Shown here: piece after piece, positions 40,869-51,346 of the stretch | Layout: each line of letters begins with the position of its first letter | Position numbering within the stretch: the first letter of the stretch is position 1 | Assembly: GCA_963808775.1 (NCBI GenBank) | Contig: CAWEGR010000006.1 | Location: 36,051 to 100,050 of the forward strand | Direction: 5' to 3' | Origin: JACVRW01 sp963808775 | GTDB taxonomy: Bacteria; Actinomycetota; Thermoleophilia; Solirubrobacterales; Thermoleophilaceae | Length of the DNA stretch: 64,000 bases | Program-made: the position numbers and the translations under genes | Notes under the pieces: generated by a model | Told to the model about the DNA's origin: nothing | The model's input: the letters and a program-made list of their open reading frames with translations, nothing else | The model's database searches: none

Positions 40869-43418
40869 CGGAGGTCGTCCTCCGGGGGGTCGCGAAGCGC
40901 AAGCTGCGCTCCGCCCTGACGGCCATCGCGGTGCTGCTGGGCGTCGCGATGATCTCGGGGACCTATGTCCTGACGGACCAGATCCGGGGCGGCTTCACAG
41001 AGCTCCAGCGCTCCGTCTATAGCGGCGTCGATGTCGAGGTCGCGCCGAAGGAGTCCTTCTCGAGCCAGTTCGCCATGGCACAGCCGATCCCCGAGTCGCT
41101 CGTCGACGAGATCCGCTCGGTTCCCGGAGTCGCCAAGGCCGAGGGCGACCTGTGGGCCTCCGGGGCGCTCGTGATCGACGGCGAGCTGCGCCGCTCGACG
41201 GGCGGCGGCGGGACCATCGTCACCACCGCCTCGACCCCTCCCTTCGAGCCGGCCACGAACATCGAGGGCCATATGCCGCGGCGCTCGGGCGAGGTGGCCG
41301 TCCTGCGCGACACGGCCGACAAGTACGGGCTCGAGCCGGGCGACCGCTTCGGCATCGCCACGCGCGGAGGGGTGGTGAAGGTCACCCTCGCCGGCGCGTA
41401 CGACCTCGGCAGCGCGGACGCCGGCGGGACCGACGTGGTGTCGGCCCTGCTCTCTGACATCCAGCGCTGGTTCGGGCAGCGCGGCGAGGTCACCACGATC
41501 AACGTCGCCGCCGAGGACGGCGTCCCGCCCGGCGTGCTGGCGCGGCGGATCCGTGAGCGCGCTGCCGGGCAACCTCGACGTCCGGACCGGCGCAACCGCG
41601 GCGGACGAGAACGCCGACGAGATCAACGAGCAGATCGGCGGCTTCCTCACACCCGCCCTGCTCGCCTTCGCCGGCGCCGCGCTGCTCGTCGGCGCCTTCA
41701 TCATCTTCAACACCTTCACGATCACCGTCGCGGAGCGCACGCGGGAGTTCGCCCTCCTGCGCACCCTGGGCGCGACGCGGCGCCAGATCCTCGGTGCCGT
41801 GGCACTCGAGGCCCTGGTGATCGGCGTGGTGGCATCGCTGCTCGGGCTCGTGCTCGGCCTCGGCTTCGCGAAGCTCGTGGCCAGCCTGTTCGAGGCGGTC
41901 GGCTTCGGCATCCCGACGACGGGGCTCGAGCTGGCGCCGCGCACCATCGCGATCGCCCTGCTCGTGGGCGTCGGCGTCACACAGCTCGCGGCGCTTGCCC
42001 CCGCCCGCCGCGCCACTCGTGTCTCTCCGATCGAGGCGCTTCAGGGCGAGGCGGCGATAGCGATGAAGCGGCGGCGCTGGGCCCCGTGGATTGCGGGAAT
42101 CGTCGCCGTGGCGGGGGTCGGGATGCTCGCGGCGGGACTGTTCGCCTCCGGGCCGGCGGCGAGCCGGCTGTCGACGATGGCCGGCGGCGTGGTGCTCCTG
42201 TTCGTGGGCGTCGCGCTCAGCGCCCGCTGGTTCGTGCGCCCGCTCGCCTCGGCGGTGGGCTGGCCGCTCGAGCGGGCATTCGCGGAGCCGGGACTGCTCG
42301 CGCGCGAGAACGCGATGCGGAACCCGGGCCGCACCGCCACCACCGCGGCCGCCCTCATGGTCGGCCTCGGCCTGGTCGTGTTCGTGGCGGTGTTCGCGAA
42401 CGGGATCAAGGCGTCCTTCGAGGCGACGGTCTCGCGGGTGGTCAGCGCCGACCTGATCGTGCGCTCGGAGACGATGGGACCGATTCCGGCCGGGGTCAGC
42501 GGAGCGCTGGCGACCTCACCGGACCTCGGCGCGAGCTCGAGCGTGCTGATCGACCAGATCGAGGTGAACGGCGCCGGCTCGAGCGTGCTCACGGACATCA
42601 TGAACGGGATCTCGCCTGCCAACCTGGCCGAGCTCTACGGGGTCGACTGGAAGCAGGGCGACGACTCCGTGCTCGAGCGCCTGGGCGGCAACACCGCGAT
42701 CGTCGAGGAGCAGTTCGCGAAGGCCCACCACGTCGGCGTCGGCGACAGCTACCGGATCGAGACGCCGTCGGGCGGGCGCGCGCGGCTCGAGGTGATCGGG
42801 GTCTACCGCGATCCCCAGCTCCTCCAGGGCACGATCGTCGCCCAGGACCTGTTCGGGCGCGTGTCCGCCTCGCGCGATCCCTGGATCGTGTTCGCCGACG
42901 TCCGTCCGGGCGTCTCCGAGGAGGAGGCTGTCGAGAACCTCGACTCGGTGCTGGCGAGCTTCCCGACCGCGACGGTGGAGACACGCGACGACTACACCGC
43001 CGCGATCAGCGACCAGCTCGACCAGTTCGTCTACCTGCTCTACGCCCTGCTCGCCATGAGCGTCGTGATCTCGCTGTTCGGGATCGCGAACTCGCTCTTC
43101 CTCTCGATCCACGAGCGCACGCGCGAGTTCGGGCTGCTGCGCGCGGTCGGGGCGACCCAGGCGCAGGTGAGGCGCATGGTCCGCTATGAGAGCATCATCA
43201 CCGCGGTGATCGGAGGATTGCTCGGCACGGCCGTTGGACTGCTGTTCGCGTTCCTCGTGACGCAGTCGCTCGGTGACCTCGGCCTCGGCTTCAAACCCCC
43301 GCCCGGCCAGCTCGCGATCTTCCTCCTGCTCGCCGTCGTCGTCGGCATGCTCGCGGCCGTGGTGCCGGCGCGCCGCGGAGCGCGCATGCAGATCCTGGAC
43401 GCGCTGCGGGCGGACTGA
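40865..43418 (+). CDS. MacB/FtsX-like ABC permease, two FtsX domains (frameshifted)
   Basis: About 850 aa from GTG 40865. First half: helix (LRSALTAIAVLLGVAMISGTYVL), a large extracytoplasmic domain, and, after a one-base gain near 41560, three helices with FNTFTITVAERTREFALLRTLGATRRQI (FtsX signature). The second half repeats it: LLARENAMRNPGRTATTAAALMVGLGLVVFVAVF, a second exposed domain, and NSLFLSIHERTREFGLLRAVGATQAQVRRMV. The ERTREF.LLR..GAT motif occurs in both halves. It works with the ATPase encoded just before, forming a DUF214-type two-FtsX permease as in many actinobacteria. The MgtE-like gene starts 2 bases after its stop. Confidence 0.92.
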
Positions 43419-43420
43419 CG

Positions 43421-44365
43421 TTGCTCGAGCTGCGGGCCACGAGCCGCGTGCCGCGCACGAACCCGGGCGCGACGGCCGCGGAGGTCCGGAGCGAGATCAC
43501 CGGCGTCAGCTTCGACAGCGTCGACGACATCGCCGTGCTGGAGGGCGACACGCTCGCCGGCATCGTCCCGATCGAACGGCTCATGGCCGCACCGGGCGAC
43601 ACCCCGATCGCCGACATCATGGATTCCGACCCGCCGGTCGTCAGCCCGGGGGCGGACCGCGAGAGCGCCGCCTGGGCGATGGCGCGCAGGCGCGAGTCGA
43701 GCGTGGCCGTGGTCGATGGCGGCGGGGCGTTCGAGGGGCTCGTCCCGCCACACGTGCTGGTGACGGCGCTGCTGGCCGAGCACGACGAGGACATCGCCCG
43801 GATCGGCGGCTACCTGGCGAGCACGGACCGGGCCCGTCAGGCCGTCGAGGAGCCGGTCGGCCGGCGGCTGCTGCACCGGCTGCCGTGGCTGGTGCTCGGC
43901 CTGCTCGGCGCCATGGCCTCCACGGGCATCATCCATGCCTTCGAGGACGACCTCCAGGCGAACATCCTGCTCGCGATCTTCGTGCCGAGCGTCGTGTACC
44001 TCGCGGACGCCGTGGGAACGCAGACCGAGGCGCTCGTGATCCGCGGTCTGTCGGTGGGCGTCCCGATCCGCCAGGTCGCGCGCCGCGAACTCGCCAGCGG
44101 CCTTGTGATCGGCCTGGCGGTCGCCGCCGTGTTCTATCCCTTCGCGACGCTCGTCTGGGGCGACTCGACCGTGGCGCTCGCCGTCTCGCTGGCACTGCTG
44201 GCGAGCTGCTCGATCGCGACCCTCGTCGCGATGACGCTGCCGTGGCTCTTCGACCGGTTCGGGCTCGACCCGGCGTTTGGCTCCGGCCCGCTGGCGACCG
44301 TGATCCAGGACCTGCTGTCGATCGCGGTCTACTTCGCGGTCGCCATCACGCTGGTCGGCTCATAG
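43421..44365 (+). CDS. MgtE-like transporter lacking the usual N-terminal domain
   Basis: 314 aa from TTG 43421. Residues about 1-125 resemble a CBS pair (DDIAVLEGDTLAGIVPIERLMAAPGDTPIADIMDSDPPVVSPGADRESAAWAMARRRESSVAVVDGGGAFEGLVPPHVL). Five helices follow with the MgtE marks LANILLAIFVPSVVYLADAVGTQTEALVIRGL and DPAFGSGPLATVIQDLLSIAVYFAVA. Canonical MgtE has a helical N-domain of about 130 residues that is absent here, so Mg gating may differ. The substrate may be Mg2+ or another divalent ion. Adjacent to the ABC permease by 2 bases, so it is probably in that operon. A terminator hairpin follows. Confidence 0.82.
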   Translation: MLELRATSRVPRTNPGATAAEVRSEITGVSFDSVDDIAVLEGDTLAGIVPIERLMAAPGDTPIADIMDSDPPVVSPGADRESAAWAMARRRESSVAVVDGGGAFEGLVPPHVLVTALLAEHDEDIARIGGYLASTDRARQAVEEPVGRRLLHRLPWLVLGLLGAMASTGIIHAFEDDLQANILLAIFVPSVVYLADAVGTQTEALVIRGLSVGVPIRQVARRELASGLVIGLAVAAVFYPFATLVWGDSTVALAVSLALLASCSIATLVAMTLPWLFDRFGLDPAFGSGPLATVIQDLLSIAVYFAVAITLVGS

Positions 44366-44384
44366 GCCGGCGGCGAAGACGAAC

Positions 44385-44412
44385 GCCGCGCCGGCCCTGG
44401 GGCCGGCGCGGC
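44385..44412. terminator. Bidirectional terminator
   Basis: Stem GCCGCGCCGGCC / GGCCGGCGCGGC with a short CTGG loop, between the convergent MgtE-like and RTX-type genes. Confidence 0.8.
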
Positions 44413-44429
44413 TTCACTCGCTGTCGTGA

Positions 44430-45141
44430 CTACGGCGTCTCCGTCTCGCAGTTCGAGAGCTCGTCCAGCCCCTGGCCGCCCGAGCACGTGTCGTCGTTGC
44501 CTCCCTCGGGGAACGGCAGCGGTCCCGGCGCGCGGGAACGGGTTGTCCCCGTCGATGAAGTCGGCTCCCTGGCCGCCCATGATGTGGTCGCTCCCGTAGT
44601 TGCCCCAGAGCGTGTCGTTGCCCTGGCCACCGGAGACCTGATCGACGCCCGGACCGCCGAACGCGGTGTCGGCACCGGGAGCGCCGTTGAGCCAGTCGTC
44701 GCCGCCCATGCCGATCAGCTCGTCGTCGCCGGGGCCCGCCCAGATGCGATCGTCGCCACCGAGCCCGGCGATCAGGTCGTCGCCCGGGCCGCCGCGCAGC
44801 CGGTCGTCGTTGTCGCCGTTCGACTCCGCGAACGGAGGCAGCTCAAAGCCGTCGCCGATCAGGACGTCCGAGCCGGGGCCGCCGTTCACGACATCGTTGC
44901 CGCCCTCGCTGCAGATGATGTCGTCGCCGGGGCCGCCGTTGATGTGGTCGACCTCGGAGCTCCCCACGATCACGTCGTCGCCCGGGGTGCCCATGATCCT
45001 GCCCTCGCCGACGATCGTGGCCGGGACCTCCCCTTCCGGCGGTCCGCAAAGCGGTACCTCCTCCTGCGCCGATGCACCCACCGGCATGGACGCGCCCAGC
45101 GCGAGCACTGACGCGCCGAGAACGAGCGCTGCTCTCCTCAT
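44430..45141 (-). CDS. Secreted RTX-type calcium-binding repeat protein (frameshifted)
   Basis: About 236 aa. ATG 45141 with GGGGAGGC upstream; signal peptide MRRAALVLGASVLALGASM then a processing site after AQ. The mature part is a series of hemolysin-type nonapeptides (GTPGDDVIV, GGPGDDIIC, GGPGSDVLI, GGPGDDLIA, GLGGDDRIW, GMGGDDWLN, GGPGVDQVS, GGQGNDTLW, GGQGADFID), which bind calcium in a beta roll. A one-base change near 44540 precedes the end GGNDDTCSGGQGLDELSNCETETP. It has no enzymatic domain, so it is probably a structural or adhesive surface protein. Cys pairs near both ends may form disulphides. Confidence 0.88.
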
Positions 45142-45174
45142 TTGTGCCTCCCCTTCGAGTACCGAAGGGGGCTC

Positions 45175-46107
45175 TTACCCGGAACCGGGCGCGACCACCG
45201 CGCCAACCGGGAAGTGGTCCGAGCCCGTGTTGACCAGGTTCGCCTCGATGCGCTCGACCTCGTCCTCGATCGACCAGACGCCGAAGTCGAACACGTCCCC
45301 GCTCAGCGGCCTCGCCTCGCGCACGAGGATGTGGTCGATGATCCCCCAGTGCGGCGAGCCGTTGTAGGACTCGAGGAACGGGTGGGTCGGCTCGCGGTTG
45401 CCGACCGCCGCCAGCGCGTCGGTGAATCCGGCCCGCTGGAACACCCCGCTCGCCGCTCCGTTGACGGCGTCCTCGTTGATGTCGCCGCAGACCACGTCGG
45501 TCGTGCCCGCGCGCGCGGGCATCTGACCCATGAGCGAGCGGCTCTCGCGGTTGCGGTTCGCCTGGACGTCGCTGTCGAGGTGCACGGACGCCGCGCGCAC
45601 CGGGCGGCCGCTGTCCCTGTGGACGCCCTCGAACAGGGCGCCGTGGTTGCCGTCGCCGGACAGCGCGATGTCCGAGATCCGGATCGAGCTGAACGCGCTG
45701 CGGCGAACGATCACGGCCGTGCCGTTCGGCGCCCACGGGATCTCGGGCACGACCCAGTTCGACCACCAGTCGGGATCGTTGAAGCCCATCGCGCCCGTCC
45801 ACCCGTCGCCGAGGGCCGCGAGGAACGCGGGGAACTCCGAATCCTGCACCTCCTGCAGGCAGAAGATGTCCGTCGAGGACGCCCGGCTCGCCAGGAAGGC
45901 GCCGATCGTCTCTCTCCGGGTGGCCGCGTCGAGCAGCGCCGGGTCGAGCTCCTCCGGGTACCAGACGGGCGAGGCCCAGACGGGCGCGAGCACGTTGAAC
46001 GCGACCACGGAGAGCTGCGGGTCGCGGGGCGGGGCCGCCTGCGCGGGCGCGGCCAGCGCCAGCACGCCCGCGACGAGAACGGCGACGCTGGAAAGCCGCG
46101 CGCGCAT
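45175..46107 (-). CDS. Secreted endonuclease/exonuclease/phosphatase family protein
   Basis: 310 aa from ATG 46107. Signal peptide residues 1-24 (SSVAVLVAGVLALAAPAQA). The EEP fold (DNase I-like) is shown by LSVVAFNVLAPVW, IFCLQEVQDSEF (metal-binding Glu), VCGDINEDAVN (Asp-x-Asn), SPHWGIIDHILV and NTGSDHFPVGAVV (catalytic His). Likely cleaves phosphodiesters outside the cell. It lies 5 bases after the PhoX-like gene in one operon, so the pair may recover phosphate from extracellular DNA or phosphoesters (inference). Confidence 0.87.
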   Translation of the reverse strand: MRARLSSVAVLVAGVLALAAPAQAAPPRDPQLSVVAFNVLAPVWASPVWYPEELDPALLDAATRRETIGAFLASRASSTDIFCLQEVQDSEFPAFLAALGDGWTGAMGFNDPDWWSNWVVPEIPWAPNGTAVIVRRSAFSSIRISDIALSGDGNHGALFEGVHRDSGRPVRAASVHLDSDVQANRNRESRSLMGQMPARAGTTDVVCGDINEDAVNGAASGVFQRAGFTDALAAVGNREPTHPFLESYNGSPHWGIIDHILVREARPLSGDVFDFGVWSIEDEVERIEANLVNTGSDHFPVGAVVAPGSG

Positions 46108-46112
46108 GCCGA

Positions 46113-47252
46113 TCAGCGCCAGGGTCCGGTGATCTCGAACGTCATGCCTCTCTGCTTGTCCGTACCCCGCTGCGAGTTGACGTACATCCTGCTCCCGTCG
46201 GGCGAGAAGGTCGGGCCAGTGACCTCCGAGCTCACGTGTCCGGCGAACTCGATGAAGACCTCGGGCACCCAGGTCGCCCCGCTCGGGGTGAGCCGCACGA
46301 GCTGCACGTCGTCGCCGTCCTCCGCCACGAATGCCGAGCCCGTGAGGGTGTCGACGGTGATGTTGTCGGGCGAGTGCAGGGCGTCGGCGGCGTTCGGCCC
46401 CTTCCCGTCGTAGATGACGCGGATCGTCATCGCGGCGAGGTCGAGGGCCCAGACGCGGTCCTCCTCCGTCGTCGAGAAGTAGAGGACGTCCTTGTCGATC
46501 CACGCGCCCTCGCCGCGGTCGAAGACGGTCGTGTCCCGGCCGCGGTAGGGCGCCTTCGGCGACACGTTCACCCACGTCACGGCGCCGCCGGCGCCAACCG
46601 ACGCCGCCTGCAGCTGTCCGCTCGACAGGTCCTCAGGCGTGTCGGGAATGAAGCGGTAGAGACGCCCTCCGTAGTGGTCCTCCGTCATGTAGACGTAGCC
46701 CGTCCCCTCGTGCACCGGCGCCGCCTCGTGACAGCGAAGCCCGAGGGCCGGGCGCGGAATTCCCTGCCCGGGCTCGAACGGGTCGCACTCCCAGACCTGG
46801 CCGCTGCGGAACTCCTCGCACGAGAGCCACGTTCCCCATGGGGTCTTCCCGCCGGCGCAGTTCCACTTCGTGTCGCTGAGGATCCTGTACGCGTCCGCGA
46901 CCTGGCCGGAGGAGTTGAAGCGGATGGCGGAGACGCCGCCGCCGTTCCCGTTCGCCTCGCTGTTGCACGCGAGCACCCAGCCGCCGTCGTTCGTCGCGAA
47001 GGTGGCCGCGCCGTCGGGCTCCTGCGGCCAGACGTAGCTCGTGCCGGGGACGACCTGGCCGGTCTTCGCGATCAGCTTCGCCGAGAAGCCCTGCGGCAGG
47101 CGCACGCCGTTGATGTCCGGCGCGCCGAGCGGCCCGTAGCCGGACCCGGCAGCGAGCGCGGCCGGCGGAAGCCCGAGCGCTCGCCAGCCCATGGCGACCG
47201 CCGTGGCGGCCCCGGCCGTGGTGAGCATGAAGTCCCGTCGCGTCGAGTCCAA
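46113..47252 (-). CDS. PhoX-like phosphatase family protein (DUF839), Tat-exported
   Basis: 379 aa. TTG 47252 is the chosen start, with AAGGAGCGCTTC just before and the Tat motif STRRDFMLTTAGAATAVAMG directly after. The mature beta-propeller fold has PhoX hallmarks: GVRLPQGFSAKLIAKTGQ, WVLACNSEANGNGGGVSAIRF, WGTWLSCEEFRSGQVWE, PVHEGTGYVYMTEDHYGGRLYRFIP, EGAWIDKDVLYFSTTEEDRVWALD, and LHSPDNITVDTLTGSAFVAEDGDD. Related enzymes use Fe and Ca at the active site, but this protein is shorter than most PhoX and may be a divergent phosphoesterase. Operon with the EEP-family nuclease-like gene. Confidence 0.87.
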   Translation of the reverse strand: MDSTRRDFMLTTAGAATAVAMGWRALGLPPAALAAGSGYGPLGAPDINGVRLPQGFSAKLIAKTGQVVPGTSYVWPQEPDGAATFATNDGGWVLACNSEANGNGGGVSAIRFNSSGQVADAYRILSDTKWNCAGGKTPWGTWLSCEEFRSGQVWECDPFEPGQGIPRPALGLRCHEAAPVHEGTGYVYMTEDHYGGRLYRFIPDTPEDLSSGQLQAASVGAGGAVTWVNVSPKAPYRGRDTTVFDRGEGAWIDKDVLYFSTTEEDRVWALDLAAMTIRVIYDGKGPNAADALHSPDNITVDTLTGSAFVAEDGDDVQLVRLTPSGATWVPEVFIEFAGHVSSEVTGPTFSPDGSRMYVNSQRGTDKQRGMTFEITGPWR

Positions 47253-47365
47253 GAAGCGCTCCTTCGCCTGATCACAAAGTCAGTCGCGTCCATCAAACCC
47301 TGAATGGAGCGTGAATGCAACCCGGAGCCGCGCTTGCGGACGGTCCGGAGCTCGTGAGAGGGTCG

Positions 47366-50090
47366 ATGCGGATGACGCGCCGTCTCGGATCCGTCCTGTT
47401 TGGGCTGCTCGTGCTCGCGTGCGCCGCCGGATCGGCGCACGCCGCCACGATCAACGTCAGCCAGGGAGACCGACGGCGTTGCGAACGACGGCTTCTGCAC
47501 GCTGCGCGAGGCCGTTCTCTCGGCCGACACGGACATCCCGAGCGGACCGACACCCGGGGAATGCGCGGCCGGGAGCGGAACGGACACCATCGTGCTGGGC
47601 GCGGGTCTGTACACCCTCGCTGGGGAGCTGTTCGTCGAGTCCGACATGAGCATCGTCGGCGCCGGGCCGCTGGCGACGATCCTCAGCGCGGCCGACGACG
47701 GGCGCGTCATCCGCGTCCTGCTGTCGAGCAACCTGACACTCGACGCGGTGACGGTGACCGGCGGACTGGCACCTTCCGGGTTCGACCAAGCCGGCCCAGT
47801 CCGGTACGGCCGGCAACAGCAGCACGCCGGACGCCGGCCCCGCCAGCGGCTCGAGTGGAGGCGCGGGTGGCTCCCGGCGGCGGCATCCTCAACGCGGGAA
47901 CGGGAACGCTCACGGTTCTGCGGTCGCGCGTCGTGGGCAATCAGGCCGGCAGCGGCGGAAACGGCGGGGGAGGGACGGGCGGCAACGGCTTCAGCGACAA
48001 CGGCGTGGTGACCTGCGGGAACGGAGGCCAGGGCAACGGCGGCGCAGGTGGCCCGGGAGGCGACGGCGGGGGGATCTACAGCCTGGGGCCGCTCGTCGTG
48101 CGCGACAGCGCGATCATCGCGAACACCGCCGGTCACGGCGGCGCGGGAGGGCTCGGACGCGGTGGGAGCGGGGGCTCAGGCGGGTCGGTCTTCCCACCGG
48201 GCTGCACCGGCGGAAGAGGCAATGGCGGGGACGGCGGGAACGGCGGAGCGGGTGGCGGCATCGCGGCCGTTCAAGGCCTCCTCCTGGAGCGAAGCGTCGT
48301 CTCGGAGAACGGTGCCGGCGCCGGTGGCGGTGCAACTGACGGCCAGGGCGGCCAGGGCGGCAACGGGGCGAGCGCTGGAGGCGCGGGCGGAGCAGGTGCC
48401 CGCGGCGACGGCGGCGACGGCGGCCTCGGGGGCGGCGGCGGCGGGGTGGCTGCACTCGGAGGCACGGCAACCGTCACCGCGACGACACTTGCCGGCAACG
48501 ACACGGGGACTGGCGGAGACGCCGGCTTCGGCGACGCCGGCGGCGGCGGCGAGGGACGTGGAAGCTCGCCCGGAGGAGTGGGTGCAATCGCCTTCGGCGG
48601 ACTCGGAGGCCGTGGCGGTTCCGGCGGCGGCGCCTTCTTCGCGGTGGCGGCGGATGTCTCGTCGACGCTGGCGACCGGCAACGGGACCGGCCGCGGCGGG
48701 TCCGGTGGCAAGGCCCTGGGGGGCGAGGGTGGAAACGGCGCGGCCTCCGGCCCGGGGGGCAATGCCGTGGCGGGCGAGGGTGGTTCGGGCGGAAGCGGTG
48801 GCGGACTCTTCTTCGGGGCCGGCGCGACGGCCGTGAACATCACGGTCTCCGGCAACACCGGCCTCGGAGGCGGGGTGGGTGGTGACGCGTTCGGCGGCGG
48901 AGCCGACGGTGACGCCACGTCGGGCGGGGGCGGCGCCGCCGGCGTCGGCGGCGTGGAGGTCATGGGCTCGGGAGATCTGAGGGCGCTGACGATCACGGGG
49001 AACAGCGCGGGCAACCCCGGCCTGCCCGGCACGCCGCACGGCACGAGCCTTCTGGCCTCGGGCACATCGGGCTCGGTGGGCGTCGGCGCGCTTCGGGCGG
49101 GTGGCGGCGTGTCCCTCTCGGCCTCGATCATCTCCGCGAGCACGCCCGCCACCTGCGCCGGCTCCTTCGCGGACGGCGGCTTCAACATCGTGGCGCCCGG
49201 TCACCTGAACTGCCCGGGCGCGACGGGCGATCCGCTGCTCGGGCCGCTCGCCGGCAACGGCGGCTCCACACAGACCCACGCCCTCGGCGCCGGAAGCGCC
49301 GCGCTCGACGTCGTGAACGCGGGCGATCCGGGCTGCCCCGCGACCGACCAGCGCGGCGTGTCGCGTCCGCGCGCCGGGGGATGTGACGCGGGGGCCTATG
49401 AGCGCGCAGCTCCGCAGGCCGTCACGGGCGCCGCCGTGTCGCTCACCGCGACGACGGCGCGGCTGACCGGGTCGGTGGTCGCGAACGGGCGGGCGACGAC
49501 GGTCCGCTTCGAGTTCGGCCGCACGCCGAATCTCGGCTCGACCACCGGTGCGTTGAACGCCGGGGCCGCGCTGGCCGCGGCCGAGGTCGGTGCGAACATC
49601 GCGGGCCTCGAGCCCGGCGCGACCTACCACTACCGCGTCGTGGCCTCGAGCGCCGACGGAACGAGCGCCGGGGCGGTGCGCACGTTCACGACGCCGGCCG
49701 ACACGGACCGCGCCCGTGATCAGCCGCGCGAGGATCTCGCCGCGGCGGTTCGCGGTGAGGCGCAGGTCGCGCGGCGCGCGCGTCCGTTTCAGGCTCTCGG
49801 AGAACGCCGCCATGATTCTCGAGGTCCGGCGGCTGCTGCCGGGACGGCTCGCCGGGCGCCGCTGCGCCCCGCCGTCACGGGCGAACCGGAAGGGCCGCAG
49901 GTGCAAGCGGCGCAAGCTGGCGGGCCGGATCCGGGCGATCGGCTCGCAGGGGGCGAACAGCGTCAGGTTCAGGGGCCGGATCCGAGGGAAGGCCCTGCGG
50001 CGAGGCTCCTACGAGCTCAAGCTGCTGGCCACGGACGCCGCCGGTAACCGCGCCTCTCCAAAGCGGCTGACCTTCAAGATCGTCCGCTAG
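47366..50090 (+). CDS. Large Gly-rich CSLREA / choice-of-anchor surface protein (four frame breaks)
   Basis: About 907 aa from ATG 47366; signal peptide LGSVLFGLLVLACAAGSAHA. A CSLREA motif region (GVANDGFCTLREAVLSADTD) is followed by a right-handed beta-helix-like Gly-rich body with many GG.GG/GGAGG turns (about 47,900-49,000). Then comes a choice-of-anchor region (PATDQRGVSRPRAGGCDAGAYE), a fibronectin III-like domain (VSLTATTARLTGSVVANGRATTVRFEFG) and a basic beta-sandwich C-terminus (RLSENAAMILEVRRLLPGRL). Frame changes near 47465, 47790, 47870 and 49710 must be bridged. Such proteins are exported and surface-associated; the ligand is unknown. Its TAG shares a CTAG with the convergent NTF2-like gene. 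Confidence 0.8.
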
Positions 50091-50470
50091 GTCGCGTCGC
50101 TCAGGCTCGCCTCGACGCGGACGGCGCGCCCGTCCTCGACCGTCCAGACGTGCGTGAACGGCGAGCTGAGCGGCATGTTGCTGCGCCGGCCGCGAGCGCG
50201 GATCACGCCGCTCAGGACGTAGCGCCCGTCGTCCCGCGGCTCGAGGCTCTCGACCTCGTAGCGGAAGAGGGAGAAGTCCTCCTCGAGTCCCTCGACGAAC
50301 ACGGCGAAGCCCTCCACTCCGAGCAGCGTCCGGTCGCCGAGCTCAGGCGAGATCTGGGCCTGGACGCCACCCGCCATCACCTCCTTGGCGGCAGCGAGTC
50401 CCCGGCTGCGTTCGTCGACGGAGGTCCAGTCGATTCCATAGAGGCTGCGAAGCGCGTCTGCGTCTGACAT
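50087..50470 (-). CDS. NTF2-like/SnoaL-type protein
   Basis: 127 aa from ATG 50470. Helical N-terminus (MSDADALRSLYGIDWTSVDERSRGLAAAKEVMAGGVQAQISPE) then beta strands GVEGFAVFVEGLEEDFSLFRYEVESLEPRDDGRYVLSGVIRARGRRSNMPLSSPFTHVWTVEDGRAVRVEASLS. The last strand pattern (FTHVWTVEDGRAVR) is typical of SnoaL-like proteins. No catalytic residue set can be proposed. A second gene of the same type at 58113 shares the HVWTV.GRA pattern, so these two may be paralogues. Confidence 0.82.
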   Translation of the reverse strand: MSDADALRSLYGIDWTSVDERSRGLAAAKEVMAGGVQAQISPELGDRTLLGVEGFAVFVEGLEEDFSLFRYEVESLEPRDDGRYVLSGVIRARGRRSNMPLSSPFTHVWTVEDGRAVRVEASLSDAT

Positions 50471-50525
50471 GCCGGGCGAGTATCGCTCGGACGGGGGTCG
50501 GGGTTCAAGCGTTGCGAGCCCGGGC

Positions 50526-51321
50526 TCAGACCGTCCCGGTGACGACCCAGGCGCGCGCCGTCAGGCGAAAGGGGTCGTCGCCTGCGGCGAGCCGGCGGCG
50601 CAGCTCGGCCTTCAGCGCGGCGCGCTCGGCCGCCGGGAGCGAGACCGTGTAGGCGCCTGAGGGCGCGACGCCCGCCTCGAGCGGCCGCCAGAGATCCTCG
50701 AAGCCGTCGTAGCCGGCGGAGACGACGGCGGCGCTCACGCTCGTGTCGCGGAGGCCTGCGTCCGACCACAGCCCGGCGAGCGAGTCGGGGGTGCAGTGAG
50801 GCATCGAGCGACCCTCGTCGCGCCCCTCCGCATCGGGGTCGAGCGCCACGGCGGCGTCCCAGAAGAGGCGCAGCAGCGTCATCTCTCCGGCGTAGTCCCA
50901 GACCGCGGCGGCGACCGTCCCGCCCGGCCGGGTCACGCGACGCATCTCCCGGACGCCGGCGGGCGGGATCGCTCATGAAGTTGACGACGAGCTGCGCGAG
51001 GGCGGTGTCGACCGAGTCGTCCGGCAGCGGCAGCGCCTCCGCGGCCGCGAGCTCGACCCGGACGCCGGGCAGCCGCGCGCGACAGGCCTCGACGAACGGC
51101 TCCGACGGATCGACCGCAACCACCCGCTCGGCGCCGAGCACGGCGACGAGCTCCGAGGTCAGCGCGCCGGGGCCGCAGCCGACGTCGAGTGCGCTCCCGC
51201 CGGGTTCGACCCCGGCGGCTCCGATCAGCGCTCGCGCCAGCTCGGCGCAGTAGCGGCCGATGTGCCGGTCGTAGGCCTCGGCGGGCGTGCGGAAGGTCGC
51301 TGCCCCGGGCGTCTCGCCCAT
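50526..51321 (-). CDS. Class I SAM-dependent methyltransferase (frameshifted)
   Basis: About 264 aa from ATG 51321. Motif I is ALDVGCGPGALTSELVAVLGAERVVAVDPSEPFVEACRARLPGVRVELAAAEALPLPDDSVDTALAQLVVNFMSDP. After a one-base break near 50965 the frame goes on with REMRRVTRPGGTVAAAVWDYAGEMTLLRLFWDAAVALDPDAEGRDEGR. The VWDYAGEMTLLRLFW stretch is typical of the UbiE-type group acting on small substrates. Substrate unknown. It lies upstream of nothing on its strand except the NTF2-like gene (56-base gap). Confidence 0.87.
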
Positions 51322-51346
51322 GGGGGAAGCGTACGACGTGGGCGGC

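Noticed and set aside
40097..43418. Programmed ribosomal frameshifting in the ABC operon
   Set aside because: No slippery heptamer or downstream pseudoknot is seen at 40798 or 41560, and similar breaks occur in unrelated genes.
47253..47365. PHO box upstream of the PhoX-like gene
   Set aside because: No GTTCATC-like direct repeats are present in the gap between PhoX-like and CSLREA genes.
48000..49000. Gly-rich GGAGG repeats taken as PE-PGRS or as a CRISPR-like array
   Set aside because: No PE domain and no direct repeat of constant length with unique spacers. The gene has a CSLREA motif and a choice-of-anchor end, so it is a beta-helix surface protein.
51190..51215. GGTTCGACCCC stretch resembling a tRNA T-arm
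   Set aside because: It belongs to the methyltransferase motif I coding region and no cloverleaf can be drawn.
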